The notes under the pieces are model-generated. The model searched no databases. It was not told the origin of the DNA and saw nothing but the letters and a program-made list of their open reading frames with translations. Both the position numbers and the translations under genes were made by a program. Shown piece after piece: positions 42,993-53,920 of a stretch of DNA of 64,000 nt (its first letter is position 1; every line of letters starts with the position of its first letter). The stretch is from Pseudo-nitzschia pungens (lineage: Eukaryota > Bacillariophyta > Bacillariophyceae > Bacillariales > Bacillariaceae): assembly GCA_037355855.1 (NCBI GenBank), contig CM074765.1, forward strand, positions 3,162,001-3,226,000, written 5' to 3'.

Positions 42993-44955
42993 ATGTTTTC
43001 CGCCGCCACTGCCACCCGTCTCGCCACCAAGAGGGGATCCTCCCTCTTGTCGACCTCCCTTTTCAAGGGAGCCGCCACCAAGAAGCAACCCACGAGATTG
43101 GCGGACCTTGCCCGTTCCTCCCCGATGCAAACCCGCAACTTTTTGTCACGACCGGATCCCGAGGTCCTCCGCAGCGCCATTGAGCCCCTCAAGACGCACT
43201 GGAAGCCCATCGTCGGTGCCCTGGTCGGAGTCACCGGCCTCATGCAAATGGTGTACGGACAGGAAGACAACTTCTACGACAAGCGTATCATTGTTGAATG
43301 CGACCCCGACGATCTGGCCGACTTTTACGGGACGGAGAACTTTATGGTACGTGCCGTGAGAACAGTATCATGATTACTATCTATCTCGCCATTGGATTGT
43401 TCTTGACTCTGGCGTTATCGACAGCACTGTTGGTGGAAGTCGATATAGAATTTTAGTCGCATCTCGACGAAATTTTCAAGACTATGTAATTATTTGTTCC
43501 GTGTGTCGTTGTCGAGTTGTTGTTTACAGCATTGTCGTGGGAAACGCATTGCTATCGAACACGATGCCTTCCCCCATCTCCGTGTAACTTTCGGAACGGA
43601 TATGGATCCCATGCCAGGCAGGTATTTGCTATTGACTTCTCTGTCATCTCACACTCAATTCTCTCTTTTTCGTTGGAAAACAAAATTGAAAAAATCGACC
43701 GCAATCATGTATGGAATGCACAACCCAACAGGATCTCTACTGCATCTTGCCAATCATGGGTACCCTTTTGATGCGTGGAAGTTACTTCGATGACGAAGGT
43801 ACCGTTCACACCCAGGGTATTCCTTTCGGAGAACTTCTTGTTTCCATGGTTTTCTCCGACAGTGACGAAGACGGAGATGGCACCGAATACGGAAAGTGGT
43901 TCAACAAGAGAGAGCGCTTCAAGAACGAGTGCTTCGGAGGAAGATACACCATGTGGGAAATGGTCACCAACTTTGGATTCGAGACACTTCCCGACGGGCG
44001 AGTCATGGTCTACCACCACGGAGAGTTCATGAACGGATACCTCCCTCCCTTTTCGTTGATCATGAGTCTCGCATTCCGCGTCCAAGCCTTCATTGTCATC
44101 AAGACCGTCGAGCACTACCTCAAGCACTATGCCTTCCAAACCGATACCGAAATCGACGAGCAGATGGAGCACGAATCCAGGCATTTCATGCTTCTCTTCT
44201 GGGCCAAGAACTACAATCCTCTCAAGGTACTCTCCTATCTGTTTTTCGACACGGAGCTCGACATGCCCAACCACCTCAAGAAGAAGAGAGCCGAGGCCAT
44301 GGCCATCTACAAGGCCGAGAACCCCGATGAGGACGAGGACGAAGAAGAAGAGGAGGAGGAAGACGAGGAGGTTATTGCCGCCACCCTGGCCCGAAAGAAA
44401 ACCATCGCCGATGCCGTTCTCTCGAAGAAGCACACCCTGCCCGTTCAGAGACCCGAAATCATGCGCCGAATCACGATGGACATCGCCATGGACCGAGCGC
44501 AATCCAAGGCCACCCTCGGAGCCGACAAGGACGAGGAGGACGAAGCCGTCGACGCGATTGTCGCCAGCAAGGCTTCCGAAACCCCCAGCCAGGTCGCCAA
44601 GAAGCGTGCAACCCTCCGACGAATTGCCACCAACACGGCCCTCAAGCGATTCCAGACTTCGCTGAACCGCGCCCCCGTCACCATCAGCGACGACGACGAC
44701 GGAGACGATGTCGAGCTACCACCGATCGAAATGAAGAAATCCGACGCCAAGGCTCTCGAGGACCTCGCCAAGGCCGACCCCAACGACACAAAGGCCGCCG
44801 TCGCCCTGGCGGCACGTGCCAAGTTGGCCAAACGACGGGCCACCAAGATGCAACGCCGCCGAACCACGCTGATCCGGGCCGAGAAGCTCAACGACGCCAT
44901 CAACTTCGAGATCAAGAAGGAGAAGGTCGACCACGCATACGGAGGCTACCGATAA
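42993..44955 (+). CDS. Unknown organelle-targeted protein, two exons
   Basis: Exon 1 is 42993-43346, exon 2 43732-44955; the phase-0 intron (TTTATG|GTACGT ... CCAACAG|GATCTC, 385 bp) joins TENFM to DLYCILPIMGTLLMRG, giving 525 residues. The N-terminus is rich in Ala, Ser, Arg and Lys without acids (FSAATATRLATKRGSS), like a mitochondrial presequence. One weak membrane segment follows (KPIVGALVGVTGLMQMVYG). The core (FYGTENFM, FDDEGTVHTQGIPFG, WFNKRERFKNECFGG, YTMWEMVTNFGF) matches my recollection of a conserved diatom family without known function. The C-terminal half has a Glu/Asp run (DEDEDEEEEEEEDEE) and a repetitive Ala/Lys/Arg region (KKRATLRRIATNTALKR, RRATKMQRRRTTLIRA). Codon use is strongly biased, suggesting high expression. 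Confidence 0.72.
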
Positions 44956-46167
44956 GCCCGGAAACATTCGGGTGTTTCGTTCGGTACCGGTCCGGTCGGT
45001 GCGTGCCTGGGGATGTGTACGGTGCCATCTCCAACGTTGTTGCTAGTCACGAGTGTCGAGTTTGTAAGGTTACTATATTTTTATGTCTGTGTGAAAATAG
45101 GAGGGAGGAGGGACTTTTTCATTATCAATAATTGATTTCATCCAATGTGGAAGAGAATAACGTAACTCCAACATGGCGGTTCGTTCCATTTCATAACGAA
45201 AAACAATGTGTCTCTCAATTCGTAGCAGTAGAATAGTATATCACATAGACTTAGTTCAAATGCTACGCGGCGATACATCACCACGAGGTGCAAAACAGAA
45301 ACAGTCTGGTTCTTGATTCTCGTATCCTTTCTTGGCGACTCAAATGTCTTGAACTACAGCAGCAATCATATTTATTACGAAGTATTCCGTTGTCAACACA
45401 TTGTCAATACAGTACGGGTACCGGGAAGACTTATGTAATATCATCACCTGTCAAGTATCCGTTAGTTTTTGCCAGTTCTTTTGTCATTTTGGACCCGTAC
45501 CGGTATCTTTGGATGATGTGTGACAGAATACAGCAGCTGCTGATACACGAAATTTTCGTAGCTGGCAAACGTACGAGTACGTACGAGTACGTACGAGTAC
45601 GTACTAGTACGTACTATCCCTCCTCCCTCCACATACGTACGTACATTGCTACCGCACGTGCTCATTTTGGAGGAAAAATCTTGTTTCCCCCGAAAAAAGC
45701 GAAAATATTATTTTTTTATTTATTTTTGTAAAATTTGAAATTGGTTCGTGAAGAAATAAATTCGAAAAATTGAGAGAAGAATCATACTTGTACCCTACGG
45801 TACGGGTACGGTAAGGTTTACGAGCAATTCTCTCATTCACGATGACGCTTACCGGTAGTAACGTGTCGTTCCGTGTCCCGTGTCCCATGCGAGTCAAAAG
45901 AAACCCTTCCTTCTTCCTCCTATCTTTCGACTTTCGAAACGACAACGGATTAGTTACAACAGCGCAAGCCCAATCGAAGCAAAGTGATCGAATGAAAAAT
46001 ACTTGTTCCCAATCCCAAGCACTGCTTTGTCGACTGAGAGAAATTAATACTCCAAAATGTCAATGAAAAGACCCGTCGGAGAACGAGGGATCGGAATCGT
46101 CGATTCGAGGAGGAGGCGGAGGCGTCAACGAGGATACCACTCTGGCATCGATGACGCCGTTTCCACA
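44956..46167. other. Intergenic region with a GTACGTACGA array
   Basis: About 1.2 kb lies between the two plus-strand genes. It contains an approximately 10-bp GTACGTACGA tandem array (45571-45615) and a T-rich stretch (45700-45730). An upstream in-frame ATG for the next gene is at 46057. No separate gene is seen. Confidence 0.45.
45571..45615. repeat. GTACGAGTAC tandem repeat
   Basis: Four to five units of a 10-mer (GTACGAGTAC, the last with GTACTAGTAC) run head to tail. The sequence is nearly self-complementary and could form a cruciform. Confidence 0.85.
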
Positions 46168-49094
46168 ATGAAGAGCATCCATTCGGTTCTGCTTCTTCTT
46201 TTGTTGTGCAGCGGACATTATTTTCCGGAATGCGAAGGCTTTCGGTTGCATCACGCACGCCATCGGATTCGAGAACCACGGACGGTGACGCCGAGCAAGA
46301 CGCAGGAATTCTCCGCGAGACGGCACCGTCGGACGCACCACCAGCGGCAGCACCGTCCCGACAAAGGCCTTGTCGCGTTCTGTGCGAGTTCGGTTGGCGG
46401 CGGAAACGAAGCAAGAATCGACGATGTCAGATATCCAAAAAACAGCACGAGTTACATCGCCGACAAGAAGCTCCTGTCTTCCAACAGCACCGAAGCCAAC
46501 GCTCTTCGTGCGCGTGCGGAGGAACTCCGGGCGGAGGCTCGGGCTATGGAACTCGAATTGCGGCAGAAGGCTTCCAAGGAACGCCGGGAAAGGGATGCCA
46601 TCACGGACGAAATCATCGAGACGCTCTTTCTCCCGCTGCAGTATCAAAATCCGCAGGAAAAGGGCGATGGGGGGAGCACCGAAGGAGACGCCAGCGAACA
46701 ATCGTCGGATGAGTCGGATGAAATTGCCCCGAAAGTGATCGACGCGAGGGTGGTTGCCGATCGACTGCGACAGGGCAAATTTTCTCGCCCCCAAATCATG
46801 GCGGTTGTCGATCGACTCTACGAACACCACCATGGTAAAACCGCAGAGCCAGATCGACCGCTGGTACAAATGGAAGCAATAAGACATATGGAAGAGCAGG
46901 AAAAGCTCCAACACAAAATGGCCCGATACCGAGTTTATTTTAAAGTCTTGACACAGGCAGCTGTCTTGCTTGACGAAAGCATCGTCGCGAACAGCGTGTT
47001 GGAAGACGCACCGAAAAGCGCGTCGTCGCCAACCACACAAACAAGAATACGACGAGATACAACGTCTTCCGCTTCATCCGTGACCTCCTCCTCGCGCCCG
47101 AAGATCAAATCTCCTGCTTCGCCTCCTCCTTCTGCTATTTCACAATCCACGCTCTTTGTGACAAGTGGGCACCTGACAAAATCAATCCATACCAGAATCG
47201 GCGAACTCCGACAACGGCACCAAGTCGAATTGAATCGAAAAAGAGCAGCGGAAGCCAACCGAATGGCAGAAATGTCAGCAAAGTCGTCTGCCTCGCCTGG
47301 CGGTAGAGGAATGCACTATTCTGGCATTGGGAACACCAATGGAACGGCCATGGCTTCCGCCATTTGGTCTTCCTCTACCGGAGAAACCCCGTCGTTCATT
47401 CCCCTGTGGATACCCTCGCCATACATTCCCTACATTTTATCACTGGACAAGGAAGCCCGATCAGACAACAAATCCATTGCCGATAGTCCCAATTCCACTG
47501 TCGCTACCAGTAGCTCCTCCGCGCCCGTCTTGGCCCCATTTGCGGTCATTTCGAACAGCTCGTTGGAAGCCGCCGAAGTGGAAAAACTCAAGAACGAAGT
47601 CCTCATGGGAAGCCGGTTTTATGTAACCTCGTATGAGTTTGCACCGGGAGCCGCACTGTTTCGCGGCAACGTGCGCACCTCCCTGGGCGGTGTTCCCTCC
47701 TCCGTCCCGCTCTCGTCGCAGGCAGGAAACAACCGAACCTCGTGGTTTGCCCGGCAATATCAGCACGTGGCATCGACACCACCCGACAACAACACGGCAA
47801 TGGTCTTTGCGGACATTCAGGAACGACTGAAAAAGGCGGGATTGGACCGCAAGGTCCAGCTTTTCGTCTTGCCAGATCCAGAGGCCGTGTTTGCCGGACA
47901 GTCCGCAACGAAAAGGGGACCTCCTGCCACGACATCGGCAATGGGAATGAGGCGACCCGGCATCGACGCGTCGACGGAAACACCCGTGATGGACGGTGCG
48001 AAACCGGTCGTTTTGGCGCTTCCCAAGGCGTTGACGCCGGACGAAAGCAAACTGAAAAAAGGCTGGTTTCGCAAATTCGGAAAAGTAAGTACGACGGAGT
48101 GCAACATCGAGCACCAAGCCTCGGACACACATGCTCGGCTCGCGGATTTCTCTCGACACGCAAAACTAACGAACAATCAAACACCGTTCTCGGCAATTTT
48201 TTCCCGGACGGACAGGCGTTGTGCTACCCCTTCGCGGCGCTCGTCACCTTCACGTACTCCTTTTTTGCGTACGCACTGAATCCCGCTTTCTTCGACGCGC
48301 TCGTCCACCAGAGGGATCTGACGGTCCTGAAACACTGCCTCCCGCTGGCGGTCGGAGTCCTCGCCGTCCAAATCATCCACGAGGCGGCCCACTGCCTCGT
48401 CGCCAGGCGGAAAAAGATCGAGATCGGTCCGCCGGTGCCGATCCCCTCCCTCATCGTCGACCTGCCCTTTTTCGGCTGGATCACCCCTCTCCGGTCCTTC
48501 CCGTCGAATCGGGCGGCCCTGGTCGATTTTGCGCTGAGCGGTCCCATGGCCGCCCTGGCCGTCTCCCTCGGACTGGTCTTTGCCGGGATCGGCCTGACCA
48601 GCAGGGCGACGGCGCTCGACATTGTCCGGTATCCGTTTCTGTCCGTGGCGAGCCTCAAATCCAGCTTTTTGCTGGGAACCATTCTGTCGTGGCTGCTCCC
48701 CAAGACCATGATGCTTCCGCTGGCGCAGCCCATACCGATGCACCCGCTCTTCGTGGTGGGGTGCTCCGGGCTGGTCTCGTCGGCCCTGAACCTGCTGCCG
48801 ATCTTTCGGCTGGACGGCGGCCGGGCGTGCTTTGCGGCCATGGGGCAGCGGTCCGGGGCCATCATCTCCTCGGGGACGGTCCTGTGGATCGTCGGGAACT
48901 TTTTCTCCGGCAAGGGCTCCTCCCTGCTCATGTACTGGACCGTGCTGGTGGCGCTCTTTCAGTCCCGGGTGGAGATCCCGTGCCGCGACGAGTGCACCGA
49001 GGTGGGCGCGAAGCGGCAGTGGCTCTGGCTGACCTCCTTCCTGCTGTCCATTTCCATACTGGTGCCCTTTCCGAAAAGCGGGACCGGCATATGA
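46168..49094 (+). CDS. EGY-like plastid site-2 metalloprotease (M50), two exons
   Basis: Exon 1 runs to 48084, exon 2 is 48216-49094; the phase-0 intron (GGAAAA|GTAAGT ... GGACAG|GCG, 131 bp) joins WFRKFGK to ALCYPF. ATG 46168 is preferred over in-frame ATG 46057 because it starts a signal peptide (HSVLLLLLLCSGHYF) followed by CEGFRLHH, a plastid-entry pattern; the product is then 931 residues. The first about 600 residues are a soluble, partly coiled, Ser/Glu-rich region. FYVTSYEFAPGAALFRGNVR is the GNLR-like signature before the protease in EGY proteins. The multi-pass C-terminus has the zinc motif HEAAH (about residue 694) and NLLPIFRLDGGR (Asp about 839), both intact. Plant EGY1 is a thylakoid protease needed for chloroplast development; the substrate here is unknown. 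At 931 residues it is much longer than plant EGY1 (about 550). Confidence 0.85.
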
Positions 49095-49624
49095 CGGAGT
49101 GTATGACGAAGTGTAACGCAGCGTGCCACGAGCTCGATTGGGGTGGCAAAAATTTGGATTGTTACGAGCGGGCAAATCTAGGGTTCGCTTCGAGGATTGC
49201 GAAGGGATTGACAAAAATTTCGAACAGAATGGAATGCTGCCTTACGGGAAAGTTCAAAACTGGAATCTAAATCTCTAACGAACAATTTTGTTGCAACACT
49301 ATAATAGGTGCGCTCTATTGCCTGGCGCACGGACGGGATATTCTGTGTTGCGTCCTCTGTATCGTAGCGCGCGGCGGAGAAATGGAGATGAGGCCGATCG
49401 TTGTTCATGAATCTCCGTCGTTTTCGTTAGGCCCCTTCTTTTTCGAATCGCCAGGTTTTTGTTTGTCCTGTCGTTTTTGTACTGGCTTTTCTCTTTGTTG
49501 CCCTGGTCTCTTTGTGAATCGCTGCTGCTGCTGCTGCTGCTGCCCCCTTCTCCCTCTTCCCTTGGGGGCAGCACGCCGCTTTTGCCCGGTTGCGGTTGAA
49601 TTTGTCACGGATTCCGACGACTGT
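49095..49624 (-). other. Convergent spacer, possibly containing the missing C-terminus of the next gene
   Basis: On the minus strand, 49632-49405 is open in the +1 frame relative to the end of the poly-Asn protein and encodes a Gln/Lys/Arg-rich tail (QKRRAAPKGRGRRG, Q7, DKQKPGDSKKKG). It could be a second exon or a frameshifted extension; I found no good splice pair. The rest appears non-coding. Confidence 0.35.
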
Positions 49625-50602
49625 TCAAACAAAGTTGAGGGGCTGCGCTGGACGGTATCGATTAACCATACCCCGCCCTAGCATTTTTGCCAGCTTGAAT
49701 TGGTAGAGTTCCGGTGGCGATGAGTAGAACGGATGGACACCCCCCGTCTGGTTGGTACTGTTGTTGTTGTTGTTGTTTTTGATCGTCTCCTTTGTGGTTT
49801 CGTCATCGAAATACAGCGCCGCATTCACAAAGGCAATGTTGCTGTTCACGTCGCTGGGAAAGGCTCTCCCGCTTCCGAGTCCGCGTTCGCCTCCCAGGAC
49901 ACCCTCCGTGACGTCGAGCTTGGTCCAATCGAGGAGTCCCGAAAAGTCCTCCGAGGCTCGTATCCTCCGGGCTAGCATGGTCGGGGTCAGTGCCCCGCGC
50001 AGGAGTTCCTTCCACGACACCCTCGAAGAGCGGTTCCGACCCCTCCGCTGTTTGCCGGGATTCGCATTCCAATTCGCATTCCAATTCGAATTCGCATTCA
50101 AATTCGCATTCGTCTCGTTTCTGTTCGGAGCGCGAGTCGTTGTCGTTCTCGTTGCCGTCGTCGTCGCGGTACCCCAGCGCTCCCCCCGCCCCAGATCCGC
50201 GCAAAAGCGCAGCAGCACCGCCGCTCCGTGGGAGGGCTCCGGATCGTCCAGGTTCCGTAGGGAGCGCAACGCCGCATCGACCGTATCGCGGGGCGACAAT
50301 CCCGGGAGGGGCGAAGCGGCGTCCTCCGAAAAGGTTCGGTCGTAGTCGCCCCTCAGAAACGAATCGATGGAATATTCCAGCAGCAGGTCGGCGTCGTATT
50401 GGTTGTCGTATTTGTGTTGCCTCCGAGAGCCGTCGTGGTTCTGTCTGTTATTGTAATTATTATTGTTATGGTTGTTGTTGTTGTTGTTGTTGCTGTTGTT
50501 GTTGTTGTTGTTCCCGTTCCCATTGCCGCCGACACGATTGCTCTTATTCTTGTTGCTGTTGCTGTTGCTGTTGCTGCCGCCGCCGTTTTTCCGTCGAGCC
50601 AT
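49625..50602 (-). CDS. Poly-asparagine protein of unknown function
   Basis: This open frame of 325 residues starts at ATG 50602. The N-terminus is basic, then Asn/Ser/Gly/His runs coded by AAC-type microsatellites (about 10-60). Three non-repetitive blocks suggest a real fold: YDADLLLEYSIDSFLRGDYD, RVSWKELLRGALTPTMLARR with DFSGLLDWTKLDVTEG, and HPFYSSPPELYQFKLAKML. An Asn/Ala/Trp repeat (NANLNANSNWNANWNANPG) and another poly-Asn tract lie between them. I do not recognise the family. The reading stops at NFV-TGA, and an open Gln-rich frame follows in +1, so the C-terminus is uncertain. Confidence 0.55.
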   Translation of the reverse strand: MARRKNGGGSNSNSNSNKNKSNRVGGNGNGNNNNNNSNNNNNNNHNNNNYNNRQNHDGSRRQHKYDNQYDADLLLEYSIDSFLRGDYDRTFSEDAASPLPGLSPRDTVDAALRSLRNLDDPEPSHGAAVLLRFCADLGRGERWGTATTTATRTTTTRAPNRNETNANLNANSNWNANWNANPGKQRRGRNRSSRVSWKELLRGALTPTMLARRIRASEDFSGLLDWTKLDVTEGVLGGERGLGSGRAFPSDVNSNIAFVNAALYFDDETTKETIKNNNNNNSTNQTGGVHPFYSSPPELYQFKLAKMLGRGMVNRYRPAQPLNFV

Positions 50603-51262
50603 GGCACATACGACTCGTTTTTTCGTATCGGAGATTGCGTGATGACGCCTTATCTCGAGCGGAATTCTATCCGCAAACCTTGGAACATCGTTCTTGTAGG
50701 TTGCGCTTCGGAACGCAAATGCATTGCTTGTCGCTTTCGAATGACGAATAATTCACAAAGACGAAAATCGCGTACAACACCAGCCGAAGGAACTCCATAG
50801 TCAAACGTTGCTTGCCACTTTTCCTTTTAGTACTCCTCAAGTGTTCCAAATCAAAACAGTTCCATCCTTCAACTATACCAGTCTTCGACTGTGATTGCGT
50901 GGGAAACGAGAGGGTAGAAGTCCGATTGAGTTTCGCGATTGCCAATTGCAATCGGAATGAATCGCAAAATTTGAAAAAAGAAAAGAATGGCGTTACAGTA
51001 CGGTAATACGTAAGATTATGGGGCAAAGAAATCAAAAATCAAAAACGGCAACAATGGCAATCGGTCGAGCGAAGCCAAACGAGAGGGTCTGTCTTGGTGA
51101 GAGAGAGAAAGAAAAACAGATGATCGCAGGTGAAATGAAAATTCGAATTTCAAAAACCGTTCGGCTAGCTCCCATTACTCGTGACCGATTTTTGCTGCGG
51201 GACTGGTAATTGCTTCGTTTGCGTGGTGCGAATGGCGGCAACGCGAGGGAACCGTTGGGCCC
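50603..51262. other. Spacer between the poly-Asn gene and the inverted-repeat element
   Basis: The 660 bases hold the 5' flank of the minus-strand gene. A small minus-strand frame from ATG 50798 (43 residues, hydrophobic start, four Cys) is possible but unsupported. A GGTAATACGTAAGATTA motif lies at 51002. No other feature is seen. Confidence 0.4.
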
Positions 51263-51638
51263 GGAGCGGTCGGAAATAGAAAAACGTGCGCACCGCGCGA
51301 CAGGTTAAGTTTTTTCAAAAAAATGATACATATGAACTTACCGTACATACTACATACATACTACATATATCAACGTGTGATTTACGTATTACGTAATACG
51401 TAGAACGAGATAAGTAAGCCTTAACGAGATAAGTAACGTTCATGAAAAAATCTCCACGATTCAAATTTAAAAAAGGGGGAACCGGGAAACTAAAAATTGG
51501 GGTTTTTACGTAACATACGTAATTAATTACTAATTACGTACGTAATTAATTAATTACGTACGTAATTAATTAATTACGTACATAATTAATATTACGTACG
51601 ATTGGATTTAATTACGTACGATTGCAGTTAATTACGTA
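51263..51638 (+). repeat. Left terminal inverted repeat
   Basis: It begins GGAGCGGTCGGAAATAGAAA and matches the reverse complement of 62692-63036 with few substitutions and indels. The inner part is a tandem of ACGTACGTAATTAATTAATT units, the probable cause of the assembly gap that follows. Confidence 0.9.
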
Positions 51639-52138
51639 NNNNNNNNNNNNNNNNNNNNNNNNNNNNNNNNNNNNNNNNNNNNNNNNNNNNNNNNNNNNNN
51701 NNNNNNNNNNNNNNNNNNNNNNNNNNNNNNNNNNNNNNNNNNNNNNNNNNNNNNNNNNNNNNNNNNNNNNNNNNNNNNNNNNNNNNNNNNNNNNNNNNNN
51801 NNNNNNNNNNNNNNNNNNNNNNNNNNNNNNNNNNNNNNNNNNNNNNNNNNNNNNNNNNNNNNNNNNNNNNNNNNNNNNNNNNNNNNNNNNNNNNNNNNNN
51901 NNNNNNNNNNNNNNNNNNNNNNNNNNNNNNNNNNNNNNNNNNNNNNNNNNNNNNNNNNNNNNNNNNNNNNNNNNNNNNNNNNNNNNNNNNNNNNNNNNNN
52001 NNNNNNNNNNNNNNNNNNNNNNNNNNNNNNNNNNNNNNNNNNNNNNNNNNNNNNNNNNNNNNNNNNNNNNNNNNNNNNNNNNNNNNNNNNNNNNNNNNNN
52101 NNNNNNNNNNNNNNNNNNNNNNNNNNNNNNNNNNNNNN
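51639..52138. other. Assembly gap (500 N)
   Basis: Exactly 500 unknown bases, a typical scaffold placeholder. The real length is unknown. The sequence on both sides (CGATTGCAGTTAATTACG) is the same tandem repeat. Confidence 0.98.
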
Positions 52139-52469
52139 CGATTGCAGTTAATTACGCACGATTTCACAATTAAGCTCTTAGGTGGCTTATATCATAATTA
52201 AATAAGCCAACTAATAACAGATTAAAAATGTACTTAAGCCTATCAATGTAGCGCTTAGGCTTTTACCTAAGACGTAAAAGGTATACGCGCCATTCAAACT
52301 GCCGCTGATAGCCACTTATTCGGTACGTACGTACTAATAATTAAATAAGTCAACTTATAACATAATAAAAATTTACTCCAGCCTATCAATGTAGCGCTTT
52401 GGCTATTTTTTTAGGCCAAGATACTATAGACGTGCCACTTATTCGGTACATACAGTAAGTTACTAATAT

Positions 52470-52605
52470 CCCAACTGGTTTACGTGCGGGCTGTCGGCGC
52501 CACTTTAAATGGCGCCTTTACTGGTAAGGTATTACTAAGATCCCAATTGGTTTACGGTTCGGGGGCTGTGGGCGCCACTTTAAATGGCGCCTTTACTGGT
52601 AAGGT
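52470..52605. repeat. Duplicated palindromic GGCGCC module
   Basis: Two copies (52470-52530 and 52542-52605) share CCAA(C/T)TGGTTTACG, GGCTGT and a 21-bp near-palindrome from GGCGCC to GGCGCC (52496-52516 and 52571-52591), then TTTACTGGTAAGGT. Related GGCGCCACTTTAAA motifs recur on the right side (near 62330, 62450 and 61240-61340). They could be binding or folding sites of the outer element; that is inference. Confidence 0.75.
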
Positions 52606-52777
52606 TAAATAAAGGTAAGATTTAGGGTTTAGGGTACTTTACTTCGCAACGGTAAGTTTAGAAGTGCGGCGCCATTAAAAGTGGCGCTGACAGCCTCTAG
52701 TGCAAGTCGTAGATTGTACGTACGTACGGTACCGAATATGTGGCTGTGCTCTAGCGATTTACCGGTAGGCGCCGTTT

Positions 52778-52986
52778 GTATTATCGACGTGTTGTTGCTG
52801 CTGCTTGCTGCTTGCTGCCCCCCCCGTATTATCGACGCGTTGCTGCTCGCTGCCCCCCCCTGTATTATCGACGCGTTGCTGCTTGCTGTCCCCCCCCCCG
52901 TATTATTGACGCGTTGCTGCTGCTTGCTGCTGCTTGCTGTCCCCCCTGTATTATCGACGCACAGCTGATTGCTGTCCCCACTGTAT
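52778..52986 (+). repeat. Left tandem array, plus orientation
   Basis: Five units and the start of a sixth, about 35-50 bp each, of the form GTATTATCGACGCGTTGCTG, CTTGCTG and a C7-C11 tract. Unit length varies by the number of CTG/TTGCTG steps and C residues. The sixth unit is cut after CTGTAT by the LTR retrotransposon and resumes at 61121, so the two pieces (52778-52986 and 61121-61179) were one array. Confidence 0.9.
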
Positions 52987-53175
52987 TGCCGTGCACCAGA
53001 ATACAGTCACGAGTACGCGCGGGACTGGATTAAGGATAAGGATAAAAACAATCGGCGAGTCGACAGAATCGCTGATTCGGAGAGCTCTTAGAACTGTAGC
53101 AAATAGACTAATCAGTAGAGCTCACAATTTGCATATCACTACTATTCTAATCACTAGTAGACCCGGGGTATGGCA
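52987..53175 (+). repeat. 5' LTR (189 bp)
   Basis: TGCCGTGCACCAGAATACAG to GACCCGGGGTATGGCA. No differences from the 3' LTR at 60932-61120 by eye. Target duplication TGTAT precedes it. Confidence 0.93.
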
Positions 53176-53920
53176 TGATTTTAAAATCAAGCTGAGCGCT
53201 GATGACCATGAGCAGAAAGAAATCGATCAACCGAAAAGAGTTGACGGACTCGAAAGACTGCCAAAAATGGAGGCGCAGAGAAGCAAAACAGGGAGAAGGA
53301 TATCCAGTGTCTGCAGCACAAGGAAGACCGACCCCAGCAACTGTTGGCGCCCAAAGAAGGGAGCAACAGCAGCAACAGAGACACCTAAGGACCTAAACAG
53401 GACCATGGTCGACAACAGAAATAATCGAAAAACACGAAAACATGTGCCGAAAAAGTGACACATAAATCAGTGAGTGGACTAATTGGACCAACGCTGAGTG
53501 GAGGGACAGACCGTAAGTGGATGCCAACCAAAACCGAAACATACGAATATCCGGAAAGGTATATAGCCAAATACTCAAACACCACTAATCCCACGGGATA
53601 CGGGAAGTGGGACCGGCCCGGTGACAGCTTAAGAAAGAAGCAACGCCAGAGAACCACGGGAAGCGACTCCCACGAAATAAAAACAGAAACAACTCCGGGG
53701 AACCACAGGATTCCCGTGAGCTAAAGAGAGAAACAACTCCCACCACTGAACAGACCAGGGGGAAAGATCAGCCACAACACGAGTTATCACGAGAAACAGC
53801 AAAAATCCAGCAAAAGGACTGGAAGAGCTGAGCAATCATTCTTGCTCAGTTCAGCGCAAAACAACGAGGTAACGAGTAGTGTAACTAAATTAAACCTAAT
53901 AGAAAACTGATTAACCCACC
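53176..53920 (+). other. Retrotransposon leader region
   Basis: The 745 bases between the 5' LTR and gag are A-rich and probably untranslated. They begin TGATTTTAAAATCAAGC, where the primer-binding site should be. Short open frames here lack gag-like sequence. Confidence 0.6.

Noticed and set aside
43530..43621. Constitutive middle exon in the gene at 42993
   Set aside because: Its 92-nt form breaks the frame, and direct joining of 43346 to 43732 gives the continuous conserved sequence ENFM-DLYC; kept only as a possible alternative exon.
52681..53033. Open frames of up to 95 codons in the left array
   Set aside because: They translate the tandem repeat (CCPPYYRRVA-like periodic sequence) and have no independent protein signal.
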